Assembly (NCBI GenBank): GCA_029339505.1
Contig: JAQISU010000164.1
Location: 744,001-808,000 of the forward strand
Length of the DNA: 64,000 nt
DNA from: Unio delphinus
Taxonomy: Eukaryota > Mollusca > Bivalvia > Unionida > Unionidae
Reading direction: 5' to 3'
Positions 35,579 to 46,429 of the stretch are shown in pieces. The number at the start of each line of letters is the position of its first letter. Positions within the stretch are counted from its first letter, which is position 1. The notes under the pieces are model-generated. The model did not search any database and was not told the origin of the DNA. It worked only from the letters and a program-made list of their open reading frames with translations. The translations under genes and the position numbers were made by a program.

Positions 35579-36413
35579 TGTTACGTATGTTTGATTTAAG
35601 TAATTTATTTTTGTTTTAATTGTTTGTTTGTCAGATTCAAATTTGACATTTTAAGTTTAAGATTCATTCATTGAAAGATGACCTGTACTCTACAAATAAA
35701 CACCAGATGTTGACCTCATTTCTGACCTGGCTTCAGAGTTGTAAACAAGCTTTTAAAATGATTGGTTGATTCCAAGGACATTATGGAGCTTTGTTATAAA
35801 CATCTTTCTATTTTTAGTTCTTGAGAGTAAAAATAACTGATTCTCATCTGGGTCATACGGTGTGCACGAGATTTTTTGAACGTAAATTTGTTCTAAAGAT
35901 TCTAGAAGATCATGTGACCCCTTCCTTGTTTACGTAAAAACATGTATATAAATTATGTTTTGGAGCGAACTATTTAATAGACGTTGGGCTGTTAGAACAT
36001 TAAGTTGTATTGCTTTGAGTTATTTTAAATTATCTTGTACTGGAAATTATTTCAATTCGTTTGGATCAAGAGGATTTATTTTGTTATTTATCTGGAAAAC
36101 AATTGTGCTCATTGAATTTCATAAGACCAGAACTGACTTCGTCACGTGACATCGTCTTCCATCTTGGATGCTTCACTAAGATTCAAACTGGGAATTATTA
36201 GGACATTTTATTACCAGGACTTTTGCAATTTCACTAGTGGATTATATTATTAATTAGTTTTGGATTAATTTTGGAATTGATTCTTAAAACCCTAAGTTTT
36301 TTTTTCTTTTCTTTGAAAATATTTGTGGTCAATAAATTGTTTATTAAGTTTTTACAAGCTTGTTATTTTCACTCTTTCTATGTTACTGTTTATTCGAACC
36401 TAAGCACTTGACA
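35579..36413 (+). mobile_element. candidate solo LTR (835 bp)
   Basis: Begins TGTTACGTATG and ends CACTTGACA. A TATATAAA-like box lies near 35945 and an AATAAA signal near 36331, in the order expected of U3-R-U5. Flanks ATTAT (35574-35578) and GTTAT (36414-36418) match in 4 of 5 bases. No primer-binding site or gag-pol follows. The 64-codon frame 35955-36149 inside has no domain. Confidence 0.4.
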
Positions 36414-36519
36414 GTTATAAACATATCAAGACTGAATACGAGTTCGTGTCGCCCACGTGTGGGTTCACATGCCAACTTTGTCACGGTAATGCCTTAATTA
36501 AGTAATGACGATTTAATTT

Positions 36520-36770
36520 ATGTTTGTTTGTTTGCTTGATTATGATTTTTAACGTACCTTTAGCAATTTTTCAGTGATATCGCTACGATGTCTGCAGTGA
36601 GGCAGTTTATAACAATGTCTTGCACTGGGGCATCATGCTGCAGACATATAGCATGATGTCCCACACAGTCACATTATTGTCAGGATAAGGCCCAGGCCAA
36701 CCAGTCCTAACACTAACCTCTTAATGCTGAGCGCCAAGCGAGGCAGCTGTTAGTACCATTTTTGTATAAA
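36520..36770 (-). mobile_element. SINE family A, 5'-truncated, minus strand
   Basis: The plus strand begins with a TGTTTGTTTGTTTG tail, then TCGCTACGATGTCTGCAGTG, GCATCATGCTGCAGACAT, GGCCAACCAGTCCTAACACT and GAGCGCCAAGCGAGGCAGCT. All are found inverted in the full copy at 44208-44536. The tRNA-like head is missing. Confidence 0.88.
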
Positions 36771-36774
36771 ATCA

Positions 36775-38160
36775 TGCATCCACAGATATTCACTTTTCAA
36801 CCAAATAACTTAACATGATTACACAACTGTGGCTGCCGACGTTAATATTATATTACGATATAGGATACAATCCTGGGATAACAGGAATATAGTAATGTTG
36901 TTCATGGTTATTAGTCTCTTCTAAAGATAAATTTATATGTCATTTTCATGGGTTTTTTTTCAGGATGAACTTACGTTTTCAACATTCATGTATTTTTAGA
37001 TTATAAAACATGCATTTTCTAAATCTAAATATGTGTATCTTTCAAGGCTTTCCCAAAAACATCAAAGTTTGAAACGACGATCATGAAGAAAAAAAACACC
37101 AGATGTATCACACGAAAATGTTTGATTATATTCCTATTAATTGGCATGTTAAGTAATTTCAATGTACAGAATATATATTAAAATGGGGTCATTGCAACTG
37201 TATATCGAAATTTCGACATGGTAGTCGCATACCAGCAGGCCGATAATAGTTCAGCTTATGTTATATTGACTCATATCTGCATGAACTTTATAGGAAAATT
37301 ATTTCTTTTCTCAGAAATGGCATTTATTAGAATCACTATGTCGTTAATGATGACATCGGAAGTCCAATAGTCACGTGATTACACATAACTCCAGCAGTTG
37401 TTCTCAGAAACATATAAATTTGAAGAAGTTTGTATTCTTTCATTAGTGTATTTCTATTGCAACCAGTATACAATTTTACTTTTTTTAAAATAATGTCTCT
37501 ACAACTTTTGAAAGTGTGGATTGTTATATTTTTTTTTTACCCATGGCACTAGCAATGCAAATTGCAAGTACCATGTCACATGTCATCAACGACGTAGTTT
37601 AATCGTGTCTTTCCGCAAAACAAATACATGACAATTCACGATTTAAAAAAAGTTAGTTTCATTCTGATTTCATGCTTCTATCATTCAATCTAACAAGTTT
37701 AAATTCTTTAGGAAATCGAATTAGTGGCAACGCTCTACCACTACTATGTTAGAACCCGATACATTTAACTCACGATCAGTTTAGTTTAGTTACAATTGCT
37801 TTACGTGATTATTTCGGGTGTCAAGTGTCGCGGTAAATGCCCGTTTTTTTCCAAGACTTTCATCAATATTTGCGAAATTAAAATACTTTTTAAAGTCGGA
37901 AACAAATTCTCCCGACTTTTTTCTCTCTAGCAGCACGTCGTACCTTTGAGAAAGATGTAATGACGTTATGTCAAAAAAAGGTAAACACAAGCGTATAATT
38001 AAACACTAAACATATATGACAATTTCTTGCATGTACCACGAAAGCCACTAACATTATGAAAACCACTTAGAATTCATTCAAAGCGTATTGCCTTAAGTAT
38101 CATCACTATGTCAAGATTTAATATTTCACGAATGTTCATTACATCTCAATTTTGTTGTTA
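36775..38160. other. intergenic, no gene seen
   Basis: Lies between the candidate LTR/SINE and the end of the FLYWCH gene. One minus frame (37790-37990) has no recognised domain. Confidence 0.5.
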
Positions 38161-38164
38161 TAAT

Positions 38165-38363
38165 TCAAAATGTGCGTTGATCTTGTAAAAAATGTACAAT
38201 TAACTGCCCATGTAACATGGTATGCTGACAACAAACTACATTGGCGTACATCTGTGCCTTTAGCTGACGGTCAATTACAGCGGGGTGAGTGTGCTGAGCA
38301 TAGCTTCGAACAAACAAGTTCCCTTGCTGACGTATTGTCACTGGACACTTCACGTTGCGACTT
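38165..38363 (-). CDS. last exon of PHD/FLYWCH gene (C..HxH half of finger)
   Basis: After GCACTTCTAG the frame reads SRNVKCPVTIRQQGNLFVRS, YAQHTHPAVIDRQLKAQMYA and on to a stop at 38165-38167. KCPVTI...HTHPA is the typical second half of a FLYWCH finger (Cys, about 20 residues, His-x-His). The exon starts in phase 2 while exon 4 most simply ends at phase 0, so the exon with the Trp-x-Cys motif seems to lie unseen in 38364-38951 or has been lost. Confidence 0.75.
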
Positions 38364-41012
38364 CTAGAAGTGCAGAGCCACTAAGTATAGTTTACGTTAT
38401 CTCGCTACAAGGACAAAATGCATGCACGTATGTCCTTTAATATTTTTGGCCAATTAGGAAATGTAATAGAATATATAGATTTGATATAGCACGCACGCAC
38501 GCACGCATACACACACTTATGTAAAACCCAAAAAAAAACAGTAACATATGATTTTTACCATCAAAATGGGGCCAATTTTATTGCAACAAATTAAGGTCGA
38601 GAAAGCTGTTTCACAGCGCATTTGATACATACACGTAATATGTAATTGGCTTGTGGTTCGATTTCCAAGAAACACCGTATCACAGTCGTTACCATCAGAA
38701 CGGGGACACACAATTATTCAGTGTTAGAAATTATACAATCAGTTAGGCGACATTCAATAAGTATGTATTTAGATTACAAATACGGATCAATTCAGTGTAA
38801 ATACTGTAGTAATCGCACCGTATACACATAAGTTCACATCCATATTTACAAACTAAACTGAAATTACCCATTGGAATTGTTATATTAAGTTTGTGGTATA
38901 TATAAGCATATATACACAACTGTAGTTTCATAATTTTCCATTTTCACACACCTTTATCACATATGAATAACCTTGACTGGATATCAATAGCCGGGTATGT
39001 TTCTGTGAAGATCCCTCTAGGATTGTATACGTTATACCACGGTATTCGACCATCGTCTCAGTCAAAACATCGTGCACTGACCTGAAATATATTTGAAAAA
39101 ATGTATGCAAGCAATCAAACCAAATTGATGAATTTATGTTTTAAACGAAGTGTAGCGGTTGCACATGTGTCATATTTGTATATAATTACCAAGGAATCAA
39201 AATAAAGTTTAGAATAACGTTTATCATACTCAATGCAAATATTACTAGTATTACTTGCACATACGTAATATTCTTCAATAAGATTCACTGGGTCAATGTT
39301 TCTGATATCGAATGAACTGTCTCAGTCGATGATGTCGGGAATGTGAACAATCAGTAAACACCATTCCATTTTCTATATTTCTTCGCACCAGATAATACTT
39401 TTTTCCTTTACAGATTTTTGTATAGACAGGTTCAAAATTTGCATGCTAGAGAATGAAAAAACTTGCACTCGCTTAAGATAAGTTGATTGTTGCTGTTGGA
39501 TGTATCCGTGCTCTCCCTCCCCTCCCCCTCAAATACCGCCAATAGGCAAATCAGGGCACTTTTAAATAACAATGTCAGAAGCATTTCTCGATAACCGCCG
39601 TGAATTTAATCAACTATGTTTCCATTTGTTTATCTATACAACAATAAATAATGAACAAAATATTGTTACAACTTGTCAGCAGCATTTCTGGATAAGCGCC
39701 GTCAATTTTATGAGAAATTAATAACCTATATTTTTACTTGGTTATATATACAACATATATACGCCATAAACACTATTTTACTGTTATTTACCTTATTATA
39801 AATATTCTTAAAATTTCTTGTGTCGCCTTATGAAGTTTAAAAACTTACACTTAACTCCAAAAAAGGCGGGTCTACTGGATCGTCTTCGTCTTCATCTGTA
39901 ACATCTATGGTCACTGGAACCTGTGGTAAAATATTAAGGTATATTTGTTAAATGCAAAATTAGCCGCGATAAACGCTCACCATGAATAAAATAGTGTTAT
40001 GACTTGTCAGCATCATTTCTGGATAACCACCGTGAATTTTATGAGAAAAAAATTCAACTGTATTTTAATTGTTTATGTATGCAACAAATTTGGGTTCATC
40101 GGCTCGTCTTTGTGTTCACCTACCACCGCCATGGTCATACGTTGTAAAAATGATTTCTTATATTTTAGTTGCTGTATATCATACCCGATTCAATTCTCTA
40201 CATGGCCGGCATGTAAAACTGACTTCCCCTCGGTCATCTACAACCTCCCTGCACGCCAGCAAGGATATTCCTAGAACAAATAATTTATTAAATAATCTTC
40301 TTAGATAAATGTTTGCGATTCGTACTTTGTAGGATGTACAGGTACGACATGCAAAGGCCAAAACAGTCATAAGAGATGTAATTGAATACATGAAGATAAA
40401 TATCGTCATCATTATCAGAGAACTGTCTTCATTGTATTAAATAAAGAGAAATTTCTTAACTAAACATCCGTTTCTTATTTATTGTGCCCTGTGTTGTAAA
40501 AGTTATCAATATGCAACAGTCGCGTTAATAAGTTTATTAGCAATGGCCTGCACAACCATCTTTATGTTTCCTTTCAGTTTTTGTGAATTTCAAGAATTGG
40601 TAAAGTACGTAAGAATAATAAATGTGTTTACTTGACCTCCATTATTTCCAATCGAAGATTTGCCACATAAAAGTGAATATGAAGATTTTGACACATGTAT
40701 ATATTTATATAGTGCATAAGCGCAAGTTTTAAGCATTACGATTGTATCACATAATATATACGTGCCGGTAACCAATTCTAAGGGTAAAGCGCTTATATGT
40801 TATCAAATACAGTTGATATTGGTGGTAATATTGTATATTACCTTTACAGCTTAAGTATGGTCTTATTAATATGAAACTTTAGGAACATATTTAAAAGTGT
40901 ACTTACCAGTGCTGCATGTGCGATGTTGCCAAAACAGACATACGCCACAATCAATCGCGTGCTGTCGTGGCCTAACTTCTCGAGCACATTGAATACAGTG
41001 AACATACGCCAT
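38165..41012 (-). CDS. PHD-like finger plus FLYWCH-like domain gene (two linking exons not found)
   Basis: Five minus-strand exons: 40907-41012, 40185-40270, 39849-39920, 38952-39081 and 38165-38363. The first two join in phase 1 to form a Cys/His finger: CIQC, then CGVC, WQHRTC and CRPC, resembling the PHD-like finger placed before FLYWCH domains in a multicopy invertebrate family. An acidic linker with DDPVDPP follows, then a block with GYSYVIK, then a C-terminal CPVTIRQQGNLF...HTHPA block that fits the Cys..His-x-His half of a FLYWCH finger. The Trp-x-Cys part of the finger is missing, and phases show at least one unseen exon before and one after the fourth exon. FLYWCH fingers are usually DNA- or protein-binding; the role here is unknown. 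The family call is from memory. Confidence 0.7.
38952..39081 (-). CDS. exon 4 of PHD/FLYWCH gene (start of FLYWCH-like block)
   Basis: After ATATTTCAG the open frame reads SVHDVLTETMVEYRGITYTI, LEGSSQKHTRLLISSQ and GYSYVIK, then a GTGTGT donor. The GYSY stretch matches the beginning of FLYWCH-type fingers. The frame requires two bases from the preceding exon, while exon 3 ends at phase 0, so an exon of length 3n+2 between 39082 and 39848 is missing from this model. Confidence 0.7.
39572..40095. repeat. ~104-bp repeat, three copies around exon 3 of the PHD/FLYWCH gene
   Basis: CAGCAGCATTTCTGGATAAC-type units followed by CCGTGAATTTTATGAGAAA. Two are in tandem (39572-39779). The third (39998-40095) is on the other side of exon 3. 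Similarity is about 75-85%. Confidence 0.75.
39849..39920 (-). CDS. exon 3 of PHD/FLYWCH gene (acidic linker)
   Basis: The acceptor is TTTACCACAG and the donor AGT|GTAAGT. Of the three frames only one is open: VPVTIDVTDEDEDDPVDPPF then LELS, phase 0 on both sides, joining exon 2 in phase. It is strongly acidic and probably a disordered linker. Confidence 0.75.
40185..40270 (-). CDS. exon 2 of PHD/FLYWCH gene (second half of finger)
   Basis: The acceptor is TTTGTTCTAG and the donor CGG|GTATGA. With the leftover G it reads G-ISLLACREVVDDRGEVSF then TCRPCRELNR. The TCRPC pair closes the finger begun in exon 1. The joint CST-GIS is in phase. Confidence 0.8.
40907..41012 (-). CDS. exon 1 of PHD/FLYWCH gene (start codon, first half of finger)
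   Basis: ATG at 41012-41010 reads MAYVHCIQCAREVRPRQHAI then DCGVCLFWQHRTCST and ends in phase 1 at a GTAAGT donor. The Cys-x2-Cys pair, second Cys-x2-Cys pair and WQH-x2-C give the first three ligand groups of a PHD-like zinc finger. Confidence 0.8.
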
Positions 41013-41039
41013 TAAACTAATTGCTTAGCTTTTTTTTAT

Positions 41040-41780
41040 AAGTCGTAATACATTGATAAATGGGTATAGAAAACAGATTATGGTGAAACAAGAAGTGCAA
41101 AAAACGTAATTGTGTGTCGCTGACACAAATGGACACGGCAGGTAATTTAGTAAAACAATGCTAAACTTAAAATAGATTGTAATGAAGTTAGCATACAAAT
41201 AAATCCATAAACATATGAATCCCTGTCATCTGTAAAAACTTTGCCGTTTATATAGGTATTACATGTTGTAATTATCGTAGTATTTGTTGCTGCGCGTGCG
41301 CATGTACCTTATGGAAATATATAGTTTCTGGACCTATAGGAAGTTTGCAGATAATCGCTTGGGGTAGTTTAGTAAGGAGTCTCGGTCATCGTTAAAAAAA
41401 ATGCTGTTAAAATCGTACGACAAATCAAGCGCGGTCGAGACCGGAAGCATGGGAAAGAGTTGTGATTGTAGAGACATGTATTTGGGTCCTAATTGTGATT
41501 ATCAAAGTTTCCTGACATATTCATTAAATATGAGACCCAAACACTTCTTCTTCCTCTTCAAGTAGCACGAAAAACATCACTTTGATTTTCTTTGCAGGGA
41601 AGGTTTGCTTTGGTACTTAAATTTGTCAAAATGGATTAGAGTTTATACTTTGTTTGATGAAAAATAAGTTGGACATGATTAAAGATGTTAACTAATGTGG
41701 CTGAATTACTGAAGAGCTAAGGTGGTATAAAACAGTCAGTTTTGCTTCTGTTTATCAAGACATCCAAGTGTGCATTATTT
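41040..41780. other. upstream region of the PHD/FLYWCH gene, no other gene seen
   Basis: Should contain the minus-strand promoter; no unambiguous TATA box or other element could be assigned. Confidence 0.45.
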
Positions 41781-41789
41781 CCAAATGCT

Positions 41790-42615
41790 AAAATGCCAAA
41801 ATCTAAGAAACAGAAATATCATAAGAAATTCAATGATGGATAGGAATGCGAGTTGCTTGGAATCGAGTTCAAAGAACATGAATATGCATTGTGCCCTTCC
41901 TGTAATGCGAATTTCATTGCATGGAATCAAGTTCAAAGAACATGAATATGCATTGTGCCCTTCCTGTAATGCGAGTTTCATTGCATGGAATCAAGTTCAA
42001 AGAACATGAATATGCATTGTGCCCTTCCTGTAATGCGAGATTCATTGCATGGAATCAAGTTCAAAGAACATGAATATGCATTGTGCCCTTCCTGTAATGC
42101 GAGTTTCATTGCATGGAATCAAGTTCAAAGAACATGAATATGCATTGTGCCCTTCCTGTAATGCGAATTTCATTGCATGGAATCAAGTTCAAAGAACATG
42201 AATATACATTGTGCCCTTCCTGTAACGCGAGTTTCATTGCATGGAATCAAGTTCAAAGAACATGAACATGCATTGTGCCCTTCCTGTAACGCGAGTTTCA
42301 TTGCATGGAATCAAGTTCAAAGAACATGAATATGCATTGTGCCCTTCCTGTAATGCGAGATTCATTGCATGGAATCAAGTTCAAAGAACATGAATATGCA
42401 TTGTGCCCTTCCTGTAATGCAAGTTTCATTGCATGGAATCAAGTTCAAAGAACATGAATATGCATTGTGCCCTTCCTGTAATGCAAGTTTCATTGCATGG
42501 AATCAAGTTCAAAGAACATGAATATGCATTGTGCCCTTCCTGTAAAGCTGAGTTAAAGTCTGCTGCTGGGGCAAGAACGACATCACACGAAACCTCTTGT
42601 GATGAAAGCATATAA
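41790..42615 (+). pseudogene. small CxxC (BED-finger-like) coding remnant expanded by a 64-bp repeat
   Basis: The frame starts MPKSKKQKYHKKFNDG, hits one TAG, and continues ECELLGIEFKEHEYALCPSC. After the minisatellite the same EHEYALCPSC recurs and runs on as KAELKSAAGARTTSHETSCD then ESI and a stop at 42613-42615. The Lys-rich start, the tract before the Cys-x2-Cys pair and the spacing recall BED-type fingers at the N-terminus of hAT-derived proteins; this is inference. The repeat unit, 64 bp, is not a multiple of three, so every copy shifts frame. Confidence 0.5.
41853..42546. repeat. 64-bp minisatellite, about 11 units
   Basis: Unit: TGCATTGTGCCCTTCCTGTA, ATGCGAGTTTCATTGCATGG, AATCAAGTTCAAAGAACATG, AATA. 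Copies are 95-100% identical, suggesting recent growth. It starts every 64 bp from 41885. Confidence 0.95.
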
Positions 42616-42884
42616 AATATAACAACAAATACACCACCACTGAAATCCATGTTTATTGAATCAAATTGAGGATAAATATGCTTGTCGAGACAGTTTTCAT
42701 CTTTGACTTGCAGAAGTGTTTGCTGCATTGTTATAATTAATAGTTATGTGCATCTATATTTTATTACACGACGGTACTTATATTGTACGTTTGACACATG
42801 TCTGTAGATTATAATGAGCTATAAATAGGTGTTTGCAATCCTTAATATCAATATTGATAACATATATCAAGTTTAGAGTAGGTT

Positions 42885-43055
42885 CTGATAGTTGTTGTTG
42901 TTGTTGTAGGGTTTAACGCCATTTTTCAGCACACGATAGGCTATACATGGCGGCCAGTATTGTTCGTGGAGGAAGAACCCGGCAAAACCCCCGACCCACG
43001 AGAAGCTACTGGCAAGCTTTCTCACATAACTGCATTAGTCGAATGTTAGACTCAA
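42885..43055 (-). mobile_element. SINE family B, 5'-truncated, minus strand
   Basis: The plus strand shows a GTTGTTGTTGTTG tail, GGCTATACATGGCGGCCAGT, GGAGGAAGAACCCGGC and CACGAGAAGCTACTGGCAAG, the inverse of the family-B body. It ends just after the B-box region; the rest of the tRNA-like head is lost. Confidence 0.88.
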
Positions 43056-43114
43056 GCATGGATCTGATTCAATGGTTATGGTAGAGTACTGACACAAGGA
43101 GATGTAAAGATTGT

Positions 43115-43118
<4 letters not shown>

Positions 43119-43151
<33 letters not shown>
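43119..43151. repeat. (GA)n microsatellite
   Basis: Sixteen uninterrupted GA dinucleotides. Confidence 0.95.
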
Positions 43152-43156
<5 letters not shown>

Positions 43157-43159
43157 CAA

Positions 43160-44190
43160 TTATTTTCTGATTTATTCTTCACTCATATTTCTTATGTCAT
43201 AATTTTAATATCAATCTACAAATGTACTTAATTTTGTGTTTGGATTTCATTTGATAGGAATTTTTTTTTGATTGGAATTTCAAAGTGTTCATTTGAATAA
43301 ATAAACGTGTTGTGTCTATTTTGAGTTATTGAAAGACATTTGGGACAATGCCATTGTTAGTTACCAAGATTGGTTGGTACTTCAACACGTTCAAAGATGC
43401 TGAATTTTATTTTGGATTTCTGATCGAACTTGGCATATTTAAGGATATTGGTATAGCAGGAAATTCAGGAATTATAAATCATTCTGGGCACTAATCGTTT
43501 TGGACCTGTAACGTTTTGTGATTATTTTGGATTTAGTCTATAATACTTAGTTCCTCTAAATTTTTTATAACTTACAGAATTAAATTATTTGTTAAGTCTT
43601 ACAAAACCTATTGGATTTGCTTCATTCTGTTAGTAAGTTTATGAACATTGAGTCATAAAATAATTTTTAGTACACCTACTCAATATTACATTAACTGCAT
43701 CTTTTGTATCAAATCAAGTGGATATAATAAGACAGAAGACATTCAAATCCTATCTGCGCAATACCTAGTGGTATTCTGTCAAATCAACTCAATTTAATAA
43801 CACTCTCTTAAATATTTAAAGTATCAAAAATAAGTCAGTGAAATGTTCTACAATTCACAAATTGTATCAAGGATTGCAAGAAAAACAAATTACTGCATGT
43901 AACTCTTAGTTTCAGTTTATAATGGAGAAGTGGGAGCCAAAATTTGCAGTGAACTTATATTCCTGAATTGGCTAAATTGCTTGAAAAGAGATCACAGCAT
44001 CAGAATTTTGATTTTTTTTCCTTCCCTTAAATGTTTTAGATTAAAAATAGATGCACAATAAGTATGACATTTTTAAAAATCAGAATCACAGAACTTTCAG
44101 ATTGTTCTAAGTCCTGTGTACTTGCAAACAGGTCTGATCCAATGCAGAGACTACGATCTACAGTTTCAATAGACACTGTTAGGACAAATC
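43160..44190. other. intergenic, no gene seen
   Basis: AT-rich, no recognised feature. Confidence 0.5.
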
Positions 44191-44207
44191 AAAAGAATCA
44201 ATACAGA

Positions 44208-44536
44208 ACCGCTCCGGTGGCCTAGTGGTTAGAGCATCCGCACCGGAAGCGGGAGGTCGTCGGTTCGATCCCCGGCCGAGTCATACCAAAGACTTACAAA
44301 AATGGTACTAACAGCTGCCTCGCTTGACGCTCAGCATTAAGAGGTTAGTGTTAGGACTGGTCGGCCTGGTGTCAGGATAATGTGACTGGGTGAGACATCA
44401 TGCTACATGTCTGCGGCATGATGTCTCAGTGCTAGACATCACTATAAACTGCTTCACTGCAGACATCGTAGCGATATGACTGAAAAATTGTTAAAGCTAC
44501 GTTAAAAATCCTAATCAAACAAACAAACAAACAAAC
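44208..44536 (+). mobile_element. full-length tRNA-derived SINE family A with 17-bp target duplication
   Basis: tRNA-like head: A box in TGGCCTAGTGGTTAGAGCAT, B box GGTTCGATCCC (44262-44272). The body has AACAGCTGCCTCGCTTGACG, GTTAGTGTTAGGACTGGTCG, GCATGATGTCTCAG and GCAGACATCGTAGCGATATG, and the tail is an (AAAC)n run. Flanked by AAAAGAATCAAYACAGA at 44191-44207 and 44537-44553. Related pieces are at 8425-8570, 36520-36770 and 55675-55872. The intact promoter boxes and long duplication indicate a young copy. The head is not called as a functional tRNA gene. Confidence 0.95.
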
Positions 44537-45154
44537 AAAAGAATCAACACAGACTACAATCTGTTAATGTATTATGAATTACAGATTTGGGTAAAGTTTG
44601 CATTTGGATGAGACCTATCAGCAAGTATATGTTATTAATGTCTGTTATCTCTACTTCCTTGCCAAGTTTCAATGACAGATTTACTTGAGTATAACTGTTT
44701 TAATGTTTTGAGACTAAGCTTATGTTTGACCTTTCAAATGTTTAAAGACTCTGAGACATGTACATGTGCACAGTAAACAAGTAACAAACAATTTTGGAGC
44801 TTTTATTTTGTCATAAAATATACATTTACTTTCAATTCTCTCACTTTTTGACAAATAGGCAACATAATATTCAAATTTCCATTTATTAACTTAAATATCA
44901 GAATCTGAAATACACATTTATCCAAATGTTAATTTTATAATTACACAATTCATAATTAATGGACAGATTTGAAATTACAATACGTACATTATTAATGCAC
45001 ATACTTACTACAAATGCACAAAATTATTTAAAAAGGCAAATTCCATGAATTACTGTCCCTCACTTTATTTTTTGTTAAAGTAGGGCAGTGTAATTTTGCA
45101 AACAATGAGATCGGTGACAATGGTCATATAATGAATGAAGGTACTTTTTTGTAA

Positions 45155-45795
45155 AGAACACTAACAATAGAACCCATGTGAGGTCTTATCAATATCCAGT
45201 TGCATTTAAAATCTGGTTGAATCCAACCAAACAATTAACTCAATAACTGTGCGCAAGATTCTTTCAACACCAAGTTATCCATCAAATTTTATAGAAATAC
45301 AATCTTAACAAAATTATTGGTTCTTTGAAAAATGAATGTGAACTGGTCTGTTGATCATGGGCTGTAACTCCACTAACAATGATGCACACTGCTGAAAATC
45401 CAATTCTAGTGCAATCCAATTAATAAGAAGCATCAGCCAATAAAATGCATGAAATAGGGAGCTGCTGTGATGGAATGAAATTTGGGTGGATCTGGTTATT
45501 AAGGCTAATAACCCAATTAAACATTGTAAATCACAAACTAAGACAAGATTTCATGAAAATCAAGCTACATACAAAATTTGGTTGAAATACATTCATAATT
45601 AAGTGATTGACTGGAAACAAGAGTGGATCCAACAAGCAGATGAATAACACTGTCAACTGTGCAACTTTAGCCACAATTTCATCACTATCAAGCTGCATAT
45701 AAAATTTGGTCCAAATATAATAATTACACAAGTTAAACTGGAAATTAGGCAAGGTGGGTACAACAATCCGGGACTATAACTCCACTAAATGATGA
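45155..45795. repeat. degenerate ~200-bp tandem family C, about 3 copies
   Basis: Recurring GGGCTGTAACTCCACTAA, TTTCATGAAAATCAAGCTAC and AAATTTGGTTGAAATAC segments, for example near 45360, 45540, 45660 and 45775. Strongly diverged. Confidence 0.6.
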
Positions 45796-46210
45796 CACAG
45801 ACATATTTTATACAGCCCCAAGTGGGGGGGGGGGGGAGTTTTGGGGATTTTTCAAGGAGTTTCAAGATATTCAAAACATTTTGATGGTGTTGTTTACTTA
45901 CAAAACTTAATTTTCTCCATGTTACTTTATCACTACATAAATGACAAATGTAGAAGAAACTAATCACAAAAATAATAAGCGCACCAACACAGAAACGAAT
46001 AAATTAAAATACATTTAAAAAATTGTTGGCTTTAAAAATAAAAAATTACTAAATTGTTTTGTATTTCTTCTGAAAATTACTAGTTTGAGGCAAAATTCAT
46101 CGAGATTTTCAAGAATGCCAATGACTAAAAATGAAAAAAAAAAAAACCAATGTTTTCAGAACCTAAAGTGCTTTAAGGCAGCCTATCAAATTCAATAATT
46201 TTTAAAAATT

Positions 46211-46425
46211 AATTGATATGGTAGCCATTGTGTGGTAACCAAATCTGATTGATTTTTAATGATAGGTTGAGTCCTTGTAGGGAAATCTGACTGAAATCCA
46301 ATGATGTGGGAGTCCTTGCATGAAAAACAAATCCAACTGAAATCCAGTGACAAGGGGATCATTGAGTGTAAACTGAATCAGACCAAATTCCAGTGATAAG
46401 GTAGTGATTGTGTGGAAACAAAAAT
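46211..46425. repeat. degenerate ~57-bp tandem repeat, 4 copies
   Basis: Landmarks CTGACTGAAATCCAATGAT, AACTGAAATCCAGTGACAAG and AGACCAAATTCCAGTGATAA recur every 55-60 bp. The 71-codon minus frame here is repeat-derived. Confidence 0.65.
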
Positions 46426-46429
46426 GTGA

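Noticed and set aside
44208..44285. tRNA-like sequence with good A and B boxes
   Set aside because: It is the head of a full-length SINE with tail and target duplications, so it is not annotated as a tRNA gene.
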